Positions 1 to 5,163 are shown, counted from the stretch's first letter. The stretch is DNA of 8,720 bases from Minisyncoccota bacterium (GCA_014728425.1 WJLO01000118.1:1-8720), one strand, 5' to 3'. Made by a program: numbers and translations. The notes: generated by a model from the letters alone, not told the origin.

Positions 1-234
1 AACTTGCAGTTTGCTTAACTAGCCAAACTGCTCAATAGATTCATTAATTTAGCTGATTGATTTTGACTAAAAACCGGTTTAATGATTTTACCAATCAGTG
101 ATTAACTAGCACTACTAACTTTGATATTGGCTAAATATGTAAAACTCCATCAAAAGTGCTCAAAAATAGCTAAAAAATCAAGAAAAAAATAGAGATTTTT
201 GCTTGATGAATCAAGCTATTTTTCTAAAATCTTT
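1..234. other. Non-coding left edge with small palindromes
   Basis: No gene is visible here. An inverted repeat with a perfect 8-bp stem (GCAGTTTG at 6-13, CAAACTGC at 24-31, 10-nt loop) is followed by a 10-bp perfect palindrome AAACCGGTTT at 71-80 and an AATCA-g-TGATT palindrome at 93-103. None has an adjacent T-run on either strand, so they are not obvious terminators; they could be protein-binding sites. Function is unknown. Confidence 0.5.
201..225 (+). terminator. Possible rho-independent terminator (plus strand)
   Basis: The stem GCTTGA (201-206) pairs with TCAAGC (211-216) across a TGAA loop and is followed on the plus strand by TATTTTTCT. The stem is only 6 bp with few GC pairs. In the minus direction, from which the recombinase gene arrives, the hairpin is followed by A residues instead. 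It would therefore serve a plus-strand transcript entering from the left. Weak call. Confidence 0.35.
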
Positions 235-265
235 AATTAGCAGACTAAAACCCACTCTGCTAATT
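235..265. repeat. Palindromic site L beside recombinase gene (recombination-site-like)
   Basis: The arm AATTAGCAGACT (235-246) and the arm ACTCTGCTAATT (254-265) are inverted repeats with one mismatch in 12. They are separated by the 7-bp spacer AAAACCC. The site overlaps the stop codon of the recombinase gene (260-262). Its half-site core TTAGCAGAGT is shared with the palindrome at 1274-1306 on the other side of the gene. Arms of 11-13 bp around a 6-8-bp spacer are the known geometry of tyrosine-recombinase core sites. Neither strand has an immediate T-tract, so an intrinsic terminator is less likely but not excluded. Confidence 0.5.
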
Positions 266-1198
266 TTCTTGTTGATGATATTTTTGGTGAATCTTTTTTA
301 ACTGAGGTCGAGTGACATGGGTATAGATCTGAGTAGTAGCAATATTTTTATGACCCAGCATCTCTTGTACATCTCTTAAATTTGCCCCATTAGCCAATAA
401 ATCTGTAGCAAAACTATGCCTAATCCCATGAGGAGTTAATTTTACCGGTAATCTGGCTTTTCTGCAATATTTATCTACAAGCCGCTGTACACTTCTAGCA
501 GTTAAACGCATAGATTCACCATCAGCTAGTAAATCTGGTTTCTTGCCAGAAAAACGGATAAAGACTGGTTGCCAGTTATCTTCTCGAGAAGCAAGCCAGC
601 GCTCTAGCCAGACTTTAGCCCGATCACTTAAAAAAACTACTCGAGGTCGTCGGCCTTTACCAATTACGCCAAATTCCTGTCTTTTTAGATCTATCTGGTC
701 TCTATCTAAGCTCACTAACTCACTAACCCTCAACCCAGTAGAGAACAGCACTTCTAAGATAGCTTTGTCCCTTAAACCAGTCTTTTTTGAGGGCTGTGGC
801 TGTTGCAGCAAATGCTCAATCCGCTCTCGACTGGCAAACTTCATAGGAATTGATTCTGCTTTAGGTAGGTCCATTTTCTCTGGATGAAGTACCTTAGCGT
901 CATGTTTTACCAGCCATTTAAACCAGGACCTCAGGGCAATAATGTGATACCCTTGAGTAGTTTTAGATAAAGTCCGATCTTGATCATCACAATATCTAGC
1001 CAGGTAAACTCGGTATTTTCTCAAGATCTCTTGATCTAACTCTTTTAAATCAGTATAATTCTGAGCAGTAAACCAATCAATAAATCTAGTCAGATAGTGC
1101 TGGTAATTACGAATGGTTAACCGGCTTAAATTACGTTCTACCTCAAGATGTTCGAGAAAGTTATTAAGAGCTGGCTGGGGTAGAGTAGAGGTATTCAT
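260..1198 (-). CDS. Tyrosine recombinase, XerC/XerD-like (312 aa)
   Basis: Site-specific DNA recombinase that would cut and rejoin DNA through a 3'-phosphotyrosine intermediate; in Xer proteins the role is resolving chromosome dimers at dif. Residues about 10-98 form the N-terminal SAM-like DNA-binding domain (the ERNLSRLTIRNY stretch is typical). Residues about 118-305 form the catalytic domain with every key residue visible: Arg157 in STGLRVSEL, Lys181 in GKGR, His257 and Arg260 in HGIRH, His283 in LGHKN and Tyr292 in IYTHV. The length matches Xer proteins (about 300). There is no extra helix as in integron integrases and no N-terminal arm-binding domain as in phage lambda-type integrases. 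The ATG at 1198 suits the family N-terminus; only a weak TAGG-like Shine-Dalgarno precedes it. The gene stands alone between two related palindromes and next to a large non-coding region. It may be the host Xer protein or the integrase of a small mobile element; the sequence alone cannot decide, so no symbol is given. Confidence 0.93.
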   Translation of the reverse strand: MNTSTLPQPALNNFLEHLEVERNLSRLTIRNYQHYLTRFIDWFTAQNYTDLKELDQEILRKYRVYLARYCDDQDRTLSKTTQGYHIIALRSWFKWLVKHDAKVLHPEKMDLPKAESIPMKFASRERIEHLLQQPQPSKKTGLRDKAILEVLFSTGLRVSELVSLDRDQIDLKRQEFGVIGKGRRPRVVFLSDRAKVWLERWLASREDNWQPVFIRFSGKKPDLLADGESMRLTARSVQRLVDKYCRKARLPVKLTPHGIRHSFATDLLANGANLRDVQEMLGHKNIATTQIYTHVTRPQLKKIHQKYHQQEN

Positions 1199-1225
1199 GA
1201 TTGGCTTAACTGCCTACTTAAAGCT

Positions 1226-1234
1226 AATATAACA
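1226..1234 (-). promoter_or_regulatory. Candidate extended -10 promoter for the recombinase
   Basis: On the minus strand TGTTATATT fits an extended -10 element (TG-n-TATATT). It lies 27 nt before the recombinase ATG, implying a leader of about 20 nt. No good -35 box is seen. The palindrome at 1274-1306 lies about 40 bp upstream of this element, where a bound protein could influence transcription. Confidence 0.35.
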
Positions 1235-1273
1235 CATCCCAGAGTAAAATAAAGTTGTTGAAAATAATATAGG

Positions 1274-1306
1274 ATTTTAGCAGAGTTTTGAATACTCTGC
1301 TAAAAT
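1274..1306. repeat. Perfect 13-bp inverted repeat, site R (loxP/dif-like geometry)
   Basis: ATTTTAGCAGAGT (1274-1286) and its exact reverse complement ACTCTGCTAAAAT (1294-1306) flank the 7-bp spacer TTTGAAT. The site is 75 bp upstream of the recombinase start codon. The half-site core TTAGCAGAGT recurs in the palindrome at the 3' end of the same gene (235-265), also with a 7-bp spacer but of different sequence. In streptococci the single Xer recombinase gene has its dif site next to it, so a dif-like role is a reasonable inference. Alternatives are an operator for autoregulation or a hairpin in RNA. No immediate T-tract follows on either strand. Confidence 0.55.
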
Positions 1307-1404
1307 AGAGTTTTTAAAATAAATTCTGATACATCAGTCTAATTTTAACCACGTTTTTAGAGATCCAAAAAATATAGACTCTCCCCTTTTTAAAAAAAAC
1401 GGAC

Positions 1405-1424
1405 GTTAACAATAGTTAACAATA
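1405..1424. repeat. Perfect 10-bp tandem duplication GTTAACAATA
   Basis: GTTAACAATA occurs at 1405-1414 and again immediately at 1415-1424. The unit contains the GTTAAC palindrome, and the 10-bp period places both copies on the same DNA face. It could be a protein-binding repeat or slippage; no function is assigned. Confidence 0.6.
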
Positions 1425-1535
1425 AAAATACTTATTTATGTTGTTTTTGATACACCACAATGATAAATTTGCTTAATTGTGAACTTGCTTACGCTGTCAT
1501 CAATCAATTAACAAACTCATTAATGACAATAACTT

Positions 1536-1593
1536 TGTGAATAAAAATTCATAAATTTGTAATAATCAACGAAATTGTACACAAATTGTCAAC
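1536..1593. promoter_or_regulatory. DnaA-box-like words and AAATTGT repeat
   Basis: TTATTCACA on the minus strand (1536-1544) matches the relaxed DnaA box TTWTNCACA. TTGTACACA on the plus strand (1575-1583) is one mismatch from it and sits in an 11-bp tandem pair, AAATTGTACAC then AAATTGTCAAC. About 0.4 chance matches to the relaxed box are expected on both strands of a desert this size and composition, so the boxes alone are weak evidence. Origin-related function is inference only. Confidence 0.25.
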
Positions 1594-1877
1594 AAAGATG
1601 GGAAATAACCTGGTCTGTTCATTAACTATCTCTTAGAAACAACTCCCAGGCCTGATAAAAAGCTCTTTAAATAGCTTAAAAACGGCTTTTTTTATTAAAG
1701 ATGAGTACCTAATCCTTTAACAAACAGCTTTTTTTACAAAAATGATGAAAAAAAGGTTTTCTTGCTAGTTTTTCTATTTTTCTAAAGATCTAAAGGCTAA
1801 ATCGTTAAAACTAACCTACTTTACTCTTAACTGCATTAGAAACTCCTTAAGACTGATTTATCAATCAGATTTAACTC

Positions 1878-1897
1878 TACCAGGCTCTTACCAGGCT
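1878..1897. repeat. Tandem TACCAGGCT pair (inverted third copy at 2349-2357)
   Basis: TACCAGGCT occurs at 1878-1886 and 1889-1897, an 11-bp period. Its reverse complement AGCCTGGTA lies at 2349-2357, where the match extends to 11 bp (TAGCCTGGTAA, 2348-2358). These are more GC-rich than their surroundings. Function is unknown; they may be binding sites. Confidence 0.45.
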
Positions 1898-2095
1898 AAA
1901 AATAATGGCAGGGGAGTGTTTTAAGTGATTTTTGAGATATCCAGAGGTAAAAGCAGCCAGTCAATAAAATAACTAACAAATTGATATCAAAGAGAATAAC
2001 TGAACAAATTTATTACAAACAATAAGCTTGATAAATCAATCTAAATTAAGAAAAACTTAAATAAAAAACGTAAAAAATCACCTTTCAGGCCTACC

Positions 2096-2124
2096 TTGAC
2101 CTTACGTCGTAAAAGTTATATTGT
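2096..2124 (+). promoter_or_regulatory. Candidate sigma-70-type promoter (orphan)
   Basis: TTGACC (2096-2101) is followed after exactly 17 bp by TATTGT (2119-2124), predicting transcription from about 2131. The spacer contains the palindrome TTACG-t-CGTAA (2102-2112), placed like an operator. No clear protein gene follows, but a strong terminator lies about 170 nt downstream, so a short RNA transcript is the suggested product. Confidence 0.4.
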
Positions 2125-2130
2125 GCGACA

Positions 2131-2320
2131 TAATACAACTTGCTTCAATGACTTTCTATTTAAAAGAGAGGACCTTACCCCACTACTAGCACTTTTTACT
2201 TATTTAAATCCTTTAATCTACTCAAATTGTCATTCAAATAGTTGTTTTACCTCTATTTTTAGCTATAAAGCAACTTGCACTACTCATTAATCAATGCCAA
2301 AACCCTTATTCGGGTTTTTT
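2131..2320 (+). ncRNA. Possible small RNA of about 190 nt (unrecognised)
   Basis: This interval is defined only by the upstream promoter candidate and the downstream intrinsic terminator at 2299-2320. It does not match features I know from tmRNA, RNase P RNA, SRP RNA or 6S RNA. It is pyrimidine-rich and poor in G, with the word CAACTTGC near both ends (about 2137 and 2271). No extensive internal pairing is obvious by eye, so a structured regulatory RNA is not demonstrated. The alternative is a transcript encoding a very short peptide. Confidence 0.22.
2299..2320 (+). terminator. Strong rho-independent terminator
   Basis: The stem AAAACCC (2299-2305) pairs with GGGTTTT (2312-2318) across the loop TTATTC, and the T-run reaches 2320. 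This is a classic intrinsic terminator on the plus strand. The A-tract on the 5' side means it could also stop minus-strand transcripts, though less well. It is the most clear-cut expression signal in the gene desert and has no conventional gene in front of it. Confidence 0.75.
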
Positions 2321-2477
2321 CTGCTAGCCCTCTGTTCTTTGCAAGCCTAGCCTGGTAAAAACTGAAGTTAATAATTCTTGCAAGCAAAGTGTTTTATTGC
2401 CAGATTAATGCAACAATAACACCAACTAACTAAAAAACTAAGATAATCTTAAGACAAATTTTACTCGAGTTTATAGC

Positions 2478-2560
2478 TGTGAAAAGCCTATAATTTTCAC
2501 GATCTTTTCATAGTTTTCCACAATATCAAACTATATCAAAACCTTATCAAACTATATCAT
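2478..2560. repeat. DnaA-box-like words with helically phased TATCAAA repeats (origin-like)
   Basis: TTTTCCACA (2514-2522) matches the relaxed DnaA box. CTTTTCACA on the minus strand (2478-2486) is one mismatch away. Immediately right of the first box, TATC words start at 2524, 2534, 2545 and 2555, spaced 10, 11 and 10 bp, about one helical turn. Within this, TATCAAACTATATCA is a perfect 15-bp direct repeat (2524-2538 and 2545-2559). A DnaA box abutting an AT-rich short-repeat tract resembles an unwinding region of bacterial origins. However, no dnaA, dnaN or other origin-linked gene is in the window, and neighbouring gene orientation argues against it. Confidence 0.35.
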
Positions 2561-2562
2561 TT

Positions 2563-2632
2563 ACTCTACTCTACCTCTGGTGAGATCTGGCCTCTTCTCT
2601 ATTTATCACAAAAATGAATTGACTCTACTCTA
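2563..2632. repeat. Direct repeat ACTCTACTCTA, two copies
   Basis: Exact 11-bp copies lie at 2563-2573 and 2622-2632, 59 bp apart, flanking a CT-rich segment and a TTTATCACA word (2602-2610). Function is unknown; they adjoin the phased TATCAAA tract and may belong to the same functional region. Confidence 0.5.
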
Positions 2633-2910
2633 GTTTTTGACTCAACAACCCCCTATAATTAATCAGTTTTAATCTTCAAGCTCAATTTACCAATATATTC
2701 CAATTAACAAACTATCTTTAAACAATCACCTCAAGTAAACCTGGTGTCGGGCATTATTAACCTTATACTTAGCAACAGAAAACTGTTCAACCCACTACCC
2801 TAGTTTATTAACGCAAGATTTGCAAGAAAAATAAAAAACTACTTAGTTTTAAAAATGTCCACCTAATTCTCTTTTTACTTTTCTACTAGCTAGTGTGTTA
2901 GAAGCTCCCT

Positions 2911-2916
2911 TATAAT
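2911..2916 (+). promoter_or_regulatory. Perfect -10 box just before a small ORF
   Basis: TATAAT at 2911-2916 is consensus, but no -35 element and no extended TG are seen. Transcription would start at about 2923-2925, practically on the ATG at 2925, so any message would be leaderless. Confidence 0.3.
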
Positions 2917-2924
2917 GTGTGATC

Positions 2925-3053
2925 ATGAGCTTTAATGCTCAAAACGAAGACTACCTACTCCTTTATAAAAATCAAGCAATTATTTACAGCCTGAAAAGAA
3001 ACATTATTGTTAATGTAATCCCTATTGTTCCTAACCAAAAAAGTAGTAACTAA
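2925..3053 (+). CDS. Possible 42-aa small protein (hypothetical, leaderless)
   Basis: The ORF runs from ATG at 2925 to TAA at 3051-3053. It encodes 42 residues beginning MSFNAQNEDYLLLYKNQ, with a hydrophobic patch near residues 27-36 (NIIVNVIPIV) and a polar tail. The composition is plausible for protein, unlike most frames in this desert. A consensus TATAAT lies 8 nt before the ATG and there is no Shine-Dalgarno, which suits only a leaderless message. I recognise no family. Its 3' end runs into the first repeat copy of the array that begins near 3037. Chance is a real alternative at this length. Confidence 0.22.
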   Translation: MSFNAQNEDYLLLYKNQAIIYSLKRNIIVNVIPIVPNQKSSN

Positions 3054-3378
3054 ACTAAAAACCCTCAATCTCTCAGGCTGATGAACATAAAACCCATGCT
3101 CTGGAGGAAAAACTAAAAAACTAATTAGTGATTAAGAGGTTAATTCTATTAACCAACAAACACCATTGGCTCGCTTTTAACTATCAAGACCCCTGATCTA
3201 CTAACCCATATACTCCATGAGATTGTTAATTAACAACCATCCAGGTGATGGCGCAGGGAGCACAGCTTTCTCAAGCTGTTGAAAGTAAATTGGTATGCTA
3301 AAAAAGGAGTTAGAAAGTTAATTGATTACTAAAAAGGTTGATTTACTAACCCATCAACACCATCCGCTAGCCAGTAAA

Positions 3379-3458
3379 CAACCACTAGGCACTGGCGCAA
3401 GGAACACAATTTTCTCGAACTAGTGAGAGCAAAATTCGTGTCCTGGAGCCAAAACTAG
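3379..3458. repeat. Array unit B core, 80 bp identical to unit D
   Basis: These 80 bp are identical to 3672-3751 (unit D), while the unit between them (C, 3525-3604) is strongly diverged. The core contains a long bulged hairpin at 3401-3443. GG/CC, ACAC/GTGT, AATTTT/AAAATT and CTC/GAG pair around the loop GAACTAGT, with one- or two-base bulges between the helices. Confidence 0.85.
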
Positions 3459-3671
3459 GTAAGCTGATTAACTATTAAAAAGCTTAACCTACCAACCAAT
3501 CAACACCATAAGTTAGTTAGTAGATAATCACTCAAATACTAACGAAAGGAACATGGCTTTTTTAAGCTAATGAAGGCAAAAATCAATATCTTAAAACTAA
3601 AACCAGAAGATTAATTAACTATTAAAAAACCTAAGTCACTAACCAACAAACACCATGAGGCTGCTAATTAA

Positions 3672-3751
3672 CAACCACTAGGCACTGGCGCAAGGAACAC
3701 AATTTTCTCGAACTAGTGAGAGCAAAATTCGTGTCCTGGAGCCAAAACTAG
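3672..3751. repeat. Array unit D core, 80 bp identical to unit B
   Basis: Exact copy of 3379-3458, 293 bp (two repeat periods) downstream, with the same bulged hairpin at 3694-3736. Identity that stops sharply at the end of the CTAG word points to a recent duplication of two units, gene conversion, or selection on this segment. Confidence 0.85.
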
Positions 3752-3854
3752 AGAGATTCTTAACCATTAAACAGTTTAGTTTACTCAAAAACCAACACTA
3801 TCAGCTCGCTTTTAGCCAACCAACTAGACCCTGGCAAAAAAACACACTACTACC

Positions 3855-4622
3855 CTACTTCAACGGAAACAACACCACAAACAAAATCACCATAAAAATC
3901 GCCACTAAAGAGTACTCATTTAAAGTATTTTTAAACAACCGACCACGCAAAAAACTGTGCAGCACCCCCAAACCAACATAAAGCAAACTCATGATAAACA
4001 AAGCACTATGCCAAACTGGTAAAGGTAAAAACGACAACAAAACAGCTAACTCAGCAATAATTAACGTCATTAACAGAGCATAAGCCCATAAATTAACGTC
4101 TATTTTGCTTTCAAGCCGCACTGCCCATAAAGACATAAAAATCAAAGGAAAATGCACTAAACTAATCAACAAACTATTACCATAAAATGGCAAACGCAAT
4201 GACAAAATTGAGTTGGTAAACAACAATGAAGTAAGTAAGGTAAAAAACAAACCAATAGCATGGGCAGCATAAACCAACTGAATAGTCCTCCCCTTGGCTA
4301 CTGAATAAATATTAGCAGTTAAATACAAAGCGTACATGCCAATACCAAACAAAATCAAAATAGCTAAGCGGCTAATTAAGTTGGCTGGTAATAAAAAATA
4401 AAATAGACTAACTGCACCAGCATACATCGCTGGTAAAGGCACAATAGTCAACCACTCATATAGTTGCAGATCATCAGCCAGAGCCCAGGCAGAAACCAAA
4501 TAAGTCACTGCCACAAACACCGCAATTGCTAAATAACGCCAATCTAAAGTTACATATTGGACTTCCCAAAAGCCAAAACTTAATAAACTGGCAGCAATAA
4601 CAAATTTTTCTCTACGCCGCAC
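3855..4622 (-). CDS. Polytopic membrane protein, unknown function (255 aa from GTG)
   Basis: Integral membrane protein with about nine hydrophobic helices spread along its length, for example AIAVFVAVTYLVSAWAL, LAILILFGIGMYALYL, LWAYALLMTLIIAELAVLLSFL and a C-terminal segment ending VILFVVLFPLK. The N-terminus is short and basic (VRRREK), which suggests it stays in the cytoplasm. I do not recognise a family or catalytic motif. An in-frame ATG exists at 4646, but the start chosen is GTG at 4622. That codon is preceded by a perfect AGGAGGT Shine-Dalgarno with a 5-nt gap, and the ATG has no such site. The gene overlaps the 3' end of yebC by 11 bp, so the two are almost certainly co-transcribed and probably translationally coupled. 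Downstream, transcription would run straight into the 146-bp repeat array; no clear terminator is seen. Confidence 0.85.
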   Translation of the reverse strand: MRRREKFVIAASLLSFGFWEVQYVTLDWRYLAIAVFVAVTYLVSAWALADDLQLYEWLTIVPLPAMYAGAVSLFYFLLPANLISRLAILILFGIGMYALYLTANIYSVAKGRTIQLVYAAHAIGLFFTLLTSLLFTNSILSLRLPFYGNSLLISLVHFPLIFMSLWAVRLESKIDVNLWAYALLMTLIIAELAVLLSFLPLPVWHSALFIMSLLYVGLGVLHSFLRGRLFKNTLNEYSLVAIFMVILFVVLFPLK

Positions 4623-5157
4623 TATAGACCTCCTCAACATCTTCATGATCCTCTAGTTTTTCCAGAAGAGCTTCAAGTTGAGTTTTAACGGCCTGATCAG
4701 TCACTGGGACCGGAATAGTACAACGATACTCTCCTGTTTGGTCACGCTCAAACATGTATTGAACACTACCTGGTGCGCCCAGCGAGCCATTAGCTTGGTC
4801 AAAAAGCTGTCTAATTTCCGACAAGGTTCGGTTGGCATTATCAGTCACTGTAACCACCAAAATGCCTACTCCGCCAGGACCAAAACCCTCATAAACTGTT
4901 TCTTGCAGCGCTGCTCCACTAGCACTTTTGCCTAAACCACGGTTAATTGCCTTTTGAATATTATCCTTGGGCATGTTAGCTGCTCTAGCTTTATCAATCA
5001 ATGTTCGTAAAGTAGGATTTGTCTCTGGATCACCAGATTTGCCTTCTTTAACAGCAATCCGGATCTGTCGCGATAGTTTACTAAAAATCTTACCGCGTTT
5101 TTTATCTACTGCAGCCTTACGATTCTTGATGTTAGACCATTTACTGTGACCTGCCAT
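4612..5157 (-). CDS. yebC: YebC/TACO1-family protein, shortened (181 aa)
   Basis: YebC proteins, long annotated as transcriptional regulators, are now known in several bacteria and as mitochondrial TACO1 to help ribosomes translate difficult stretches such as proline runs. The family start MAGHSKWSNIKNRKA is intact, followed by RGKIFSKL, NPTLRTLIDKARAANMPKDNI (residues 47-67), YEGFGPGGVGILV (89-101) and LGAPGSVQYMFER (126-138). Usual length is about 240-250. Here the chain jumps from about residue 145 to the family's C-terminal helix and tail (residues 148-181, ending EDVEEVYSAA), so about 60 residues of the third domain are missing. Reading frame and both flanks are intact, so this is an in-frame natural reduction rather than a frameshift. 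The -10 box ends 6 nt before the ATG, implying a leaderless message. Confidence 0.93.
   Translation of the reverse strand: MAGHSKWSNIKNRKAAVDKKRGKIFSKLSRQIRIAVKEGKSGDPETNPTLRTLIDKARAANMPKDNIQKAINRGLGKSASGAALQETVYEGFGPGGVGILVVTVTDNANRTLSEIRQLFDQANGSLGAPGSVQYMFERDQTGEYRCTIPVPVTDQAVKTQLEALLEKLEDHEDVEEVYSAA
4628..4634 (-). promoter_or_regulatory. Shine-Dalgarno AGGAGGT inside yebC
   Basis: On the minus strand AGGAGGT lies inside the last codons of yebC, 5 nt ahead of a GTG at 4622. It is the strongest ribosome-binding site in the window. It decides the start of the membrane-protein gene, eight codons after the in-frame ATG. Confidence 0.8.
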
Positions 5158-5163
5158 AACAGT

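Larger units (their letters stand above)
1307..2095. other. AT-rich non-coding stretch with short direct repeats
   Basis: No credible gene is seen on either strand. Contents are a 10-bp tandem duplication at 1405-1424, a DnaA-box-like and AAATTGT-repeat cluster at 1536-1593, and an imperfect direct repeat of GCTTTTTTTA flanked by AA and GATGA. The copies of the last repeat begin at 1681 and 1723, 42 bp apart. A tandem TACCAGGCT pair lies at 1878-1897. Stop codons are dense in all frames. This is the left part of a desert that runs to 3854. Confidence 0.6.
2321..2910. other. Non-coding stretch, C-rich on the plus strand, with origin-like repeats
   Basis: No gene is supported. It contains a phased TATCAAA repeat with DnaA-box-like words (2478-2560), an 11-bp direct repeat ACTCTACTCTA (2563-2573 and 2622-2632), and a 10-bp palindrome ACTAGCTAGT at 2885-2894. 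By eye C clearly exceeds G on the plus strand through most of it, unlike the region left of about 2000. Confidence 0.55.
3037..3848. repeat. Tandem array of ~146-bp non-coding repeats, about 5 copies
   Basis: Copies start near 3037 (degenerate), 3234, 3379, 3525, 3672 and 3817 (truncated), with steps of 197, 145, 146, 147 and 145 bp. The first step is longer because about 50 bp resembling a unit tail appears twice. Shared landmarks in each unit are CACTGGCGCAAGGAACAC-like words, a hairpin-forming block, CTGGAGCCAAAACTAG, then ATTAACTATTAAAAA and CCAACCAAnCAACACCAT. Unit lengths that are not multiples of three, together with frequent stops, exclude a repeated protein domain. The array abuts the stop codon of the minus-strand membrane-protein gene at 3855, so it would be its 3' untranslated region if transcribed. 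Function is unknown; no CRISPR, integron or transposon signature fits. Confidence 0.75.

Noticed and set aside
543..887. 114-codon open frame on the plus strand
   Set aside because: It lies wholly inside the well-supported recombinase gene on the opposite strand and has no recognisable domain.
1274..1306. Intrinsic terminator interpretation of the 13-bp inverted repeat
   Set aside because: No T-tract directly follows the stem on either strand, the stem is AT-rich, and a sister site with equal spacer length exists across the gene; kept as a recombination-site candidate instead.
2096..2290. 64-codon frame starting TTG and ending just before the terminator
   Set aside because: Its TTG start coincides with the -35 box, there is no Shine-Dalgarno, and the Cys/Ser/Thr-rich composition looks like translated non-coding DNA. 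The transcript itself may still be real.
3037..3848. Integron attC array, suggested by bulged hairpins and a tyrosine recombinase in the window
   Set aside because: No RYYYAAC/GTTRRRY boxes frame the hairpins, no cassette genes lie between them, and the recombinase lacks the integron-integrase insert. It is also about 2 kb away beyond unrelated sequence.
3037..3848. CRISPR array
   Set aside because: Period is about 146 bp with similarity throughout the unit, not short identical repeats with unique spacers, and no cas gene is present.
1..3854. Canonical XerCD dif site (E. coli or B. subtilis type)
   Set aside because: I found no 28-bp match to the known consensus by eye; only the unrelated palindromes show suitable geometry.
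1199..3854. tRNA, tmRNA, RNase P or SRP RNA genes in the gap
   Set aside because: No TPsiC-arm sequence with a matching acceptor stem, and no conserved core words of these RNAs were seen on either strand.
4678..5149. Two plus-strand frames (4678-4935, 4967-5149)
   Set aside because: Both are antisense to yebC, whose family motifs are unmistakable; neither shows domain features or its own ribosome-binding site.
4612..5157. YebC as a frameshifted pseudogene
   Set aside because: Length is short, but the N-terminal, central and C-terminal family segments are all in one frame, with a good promoter and a coupled downstream gene.
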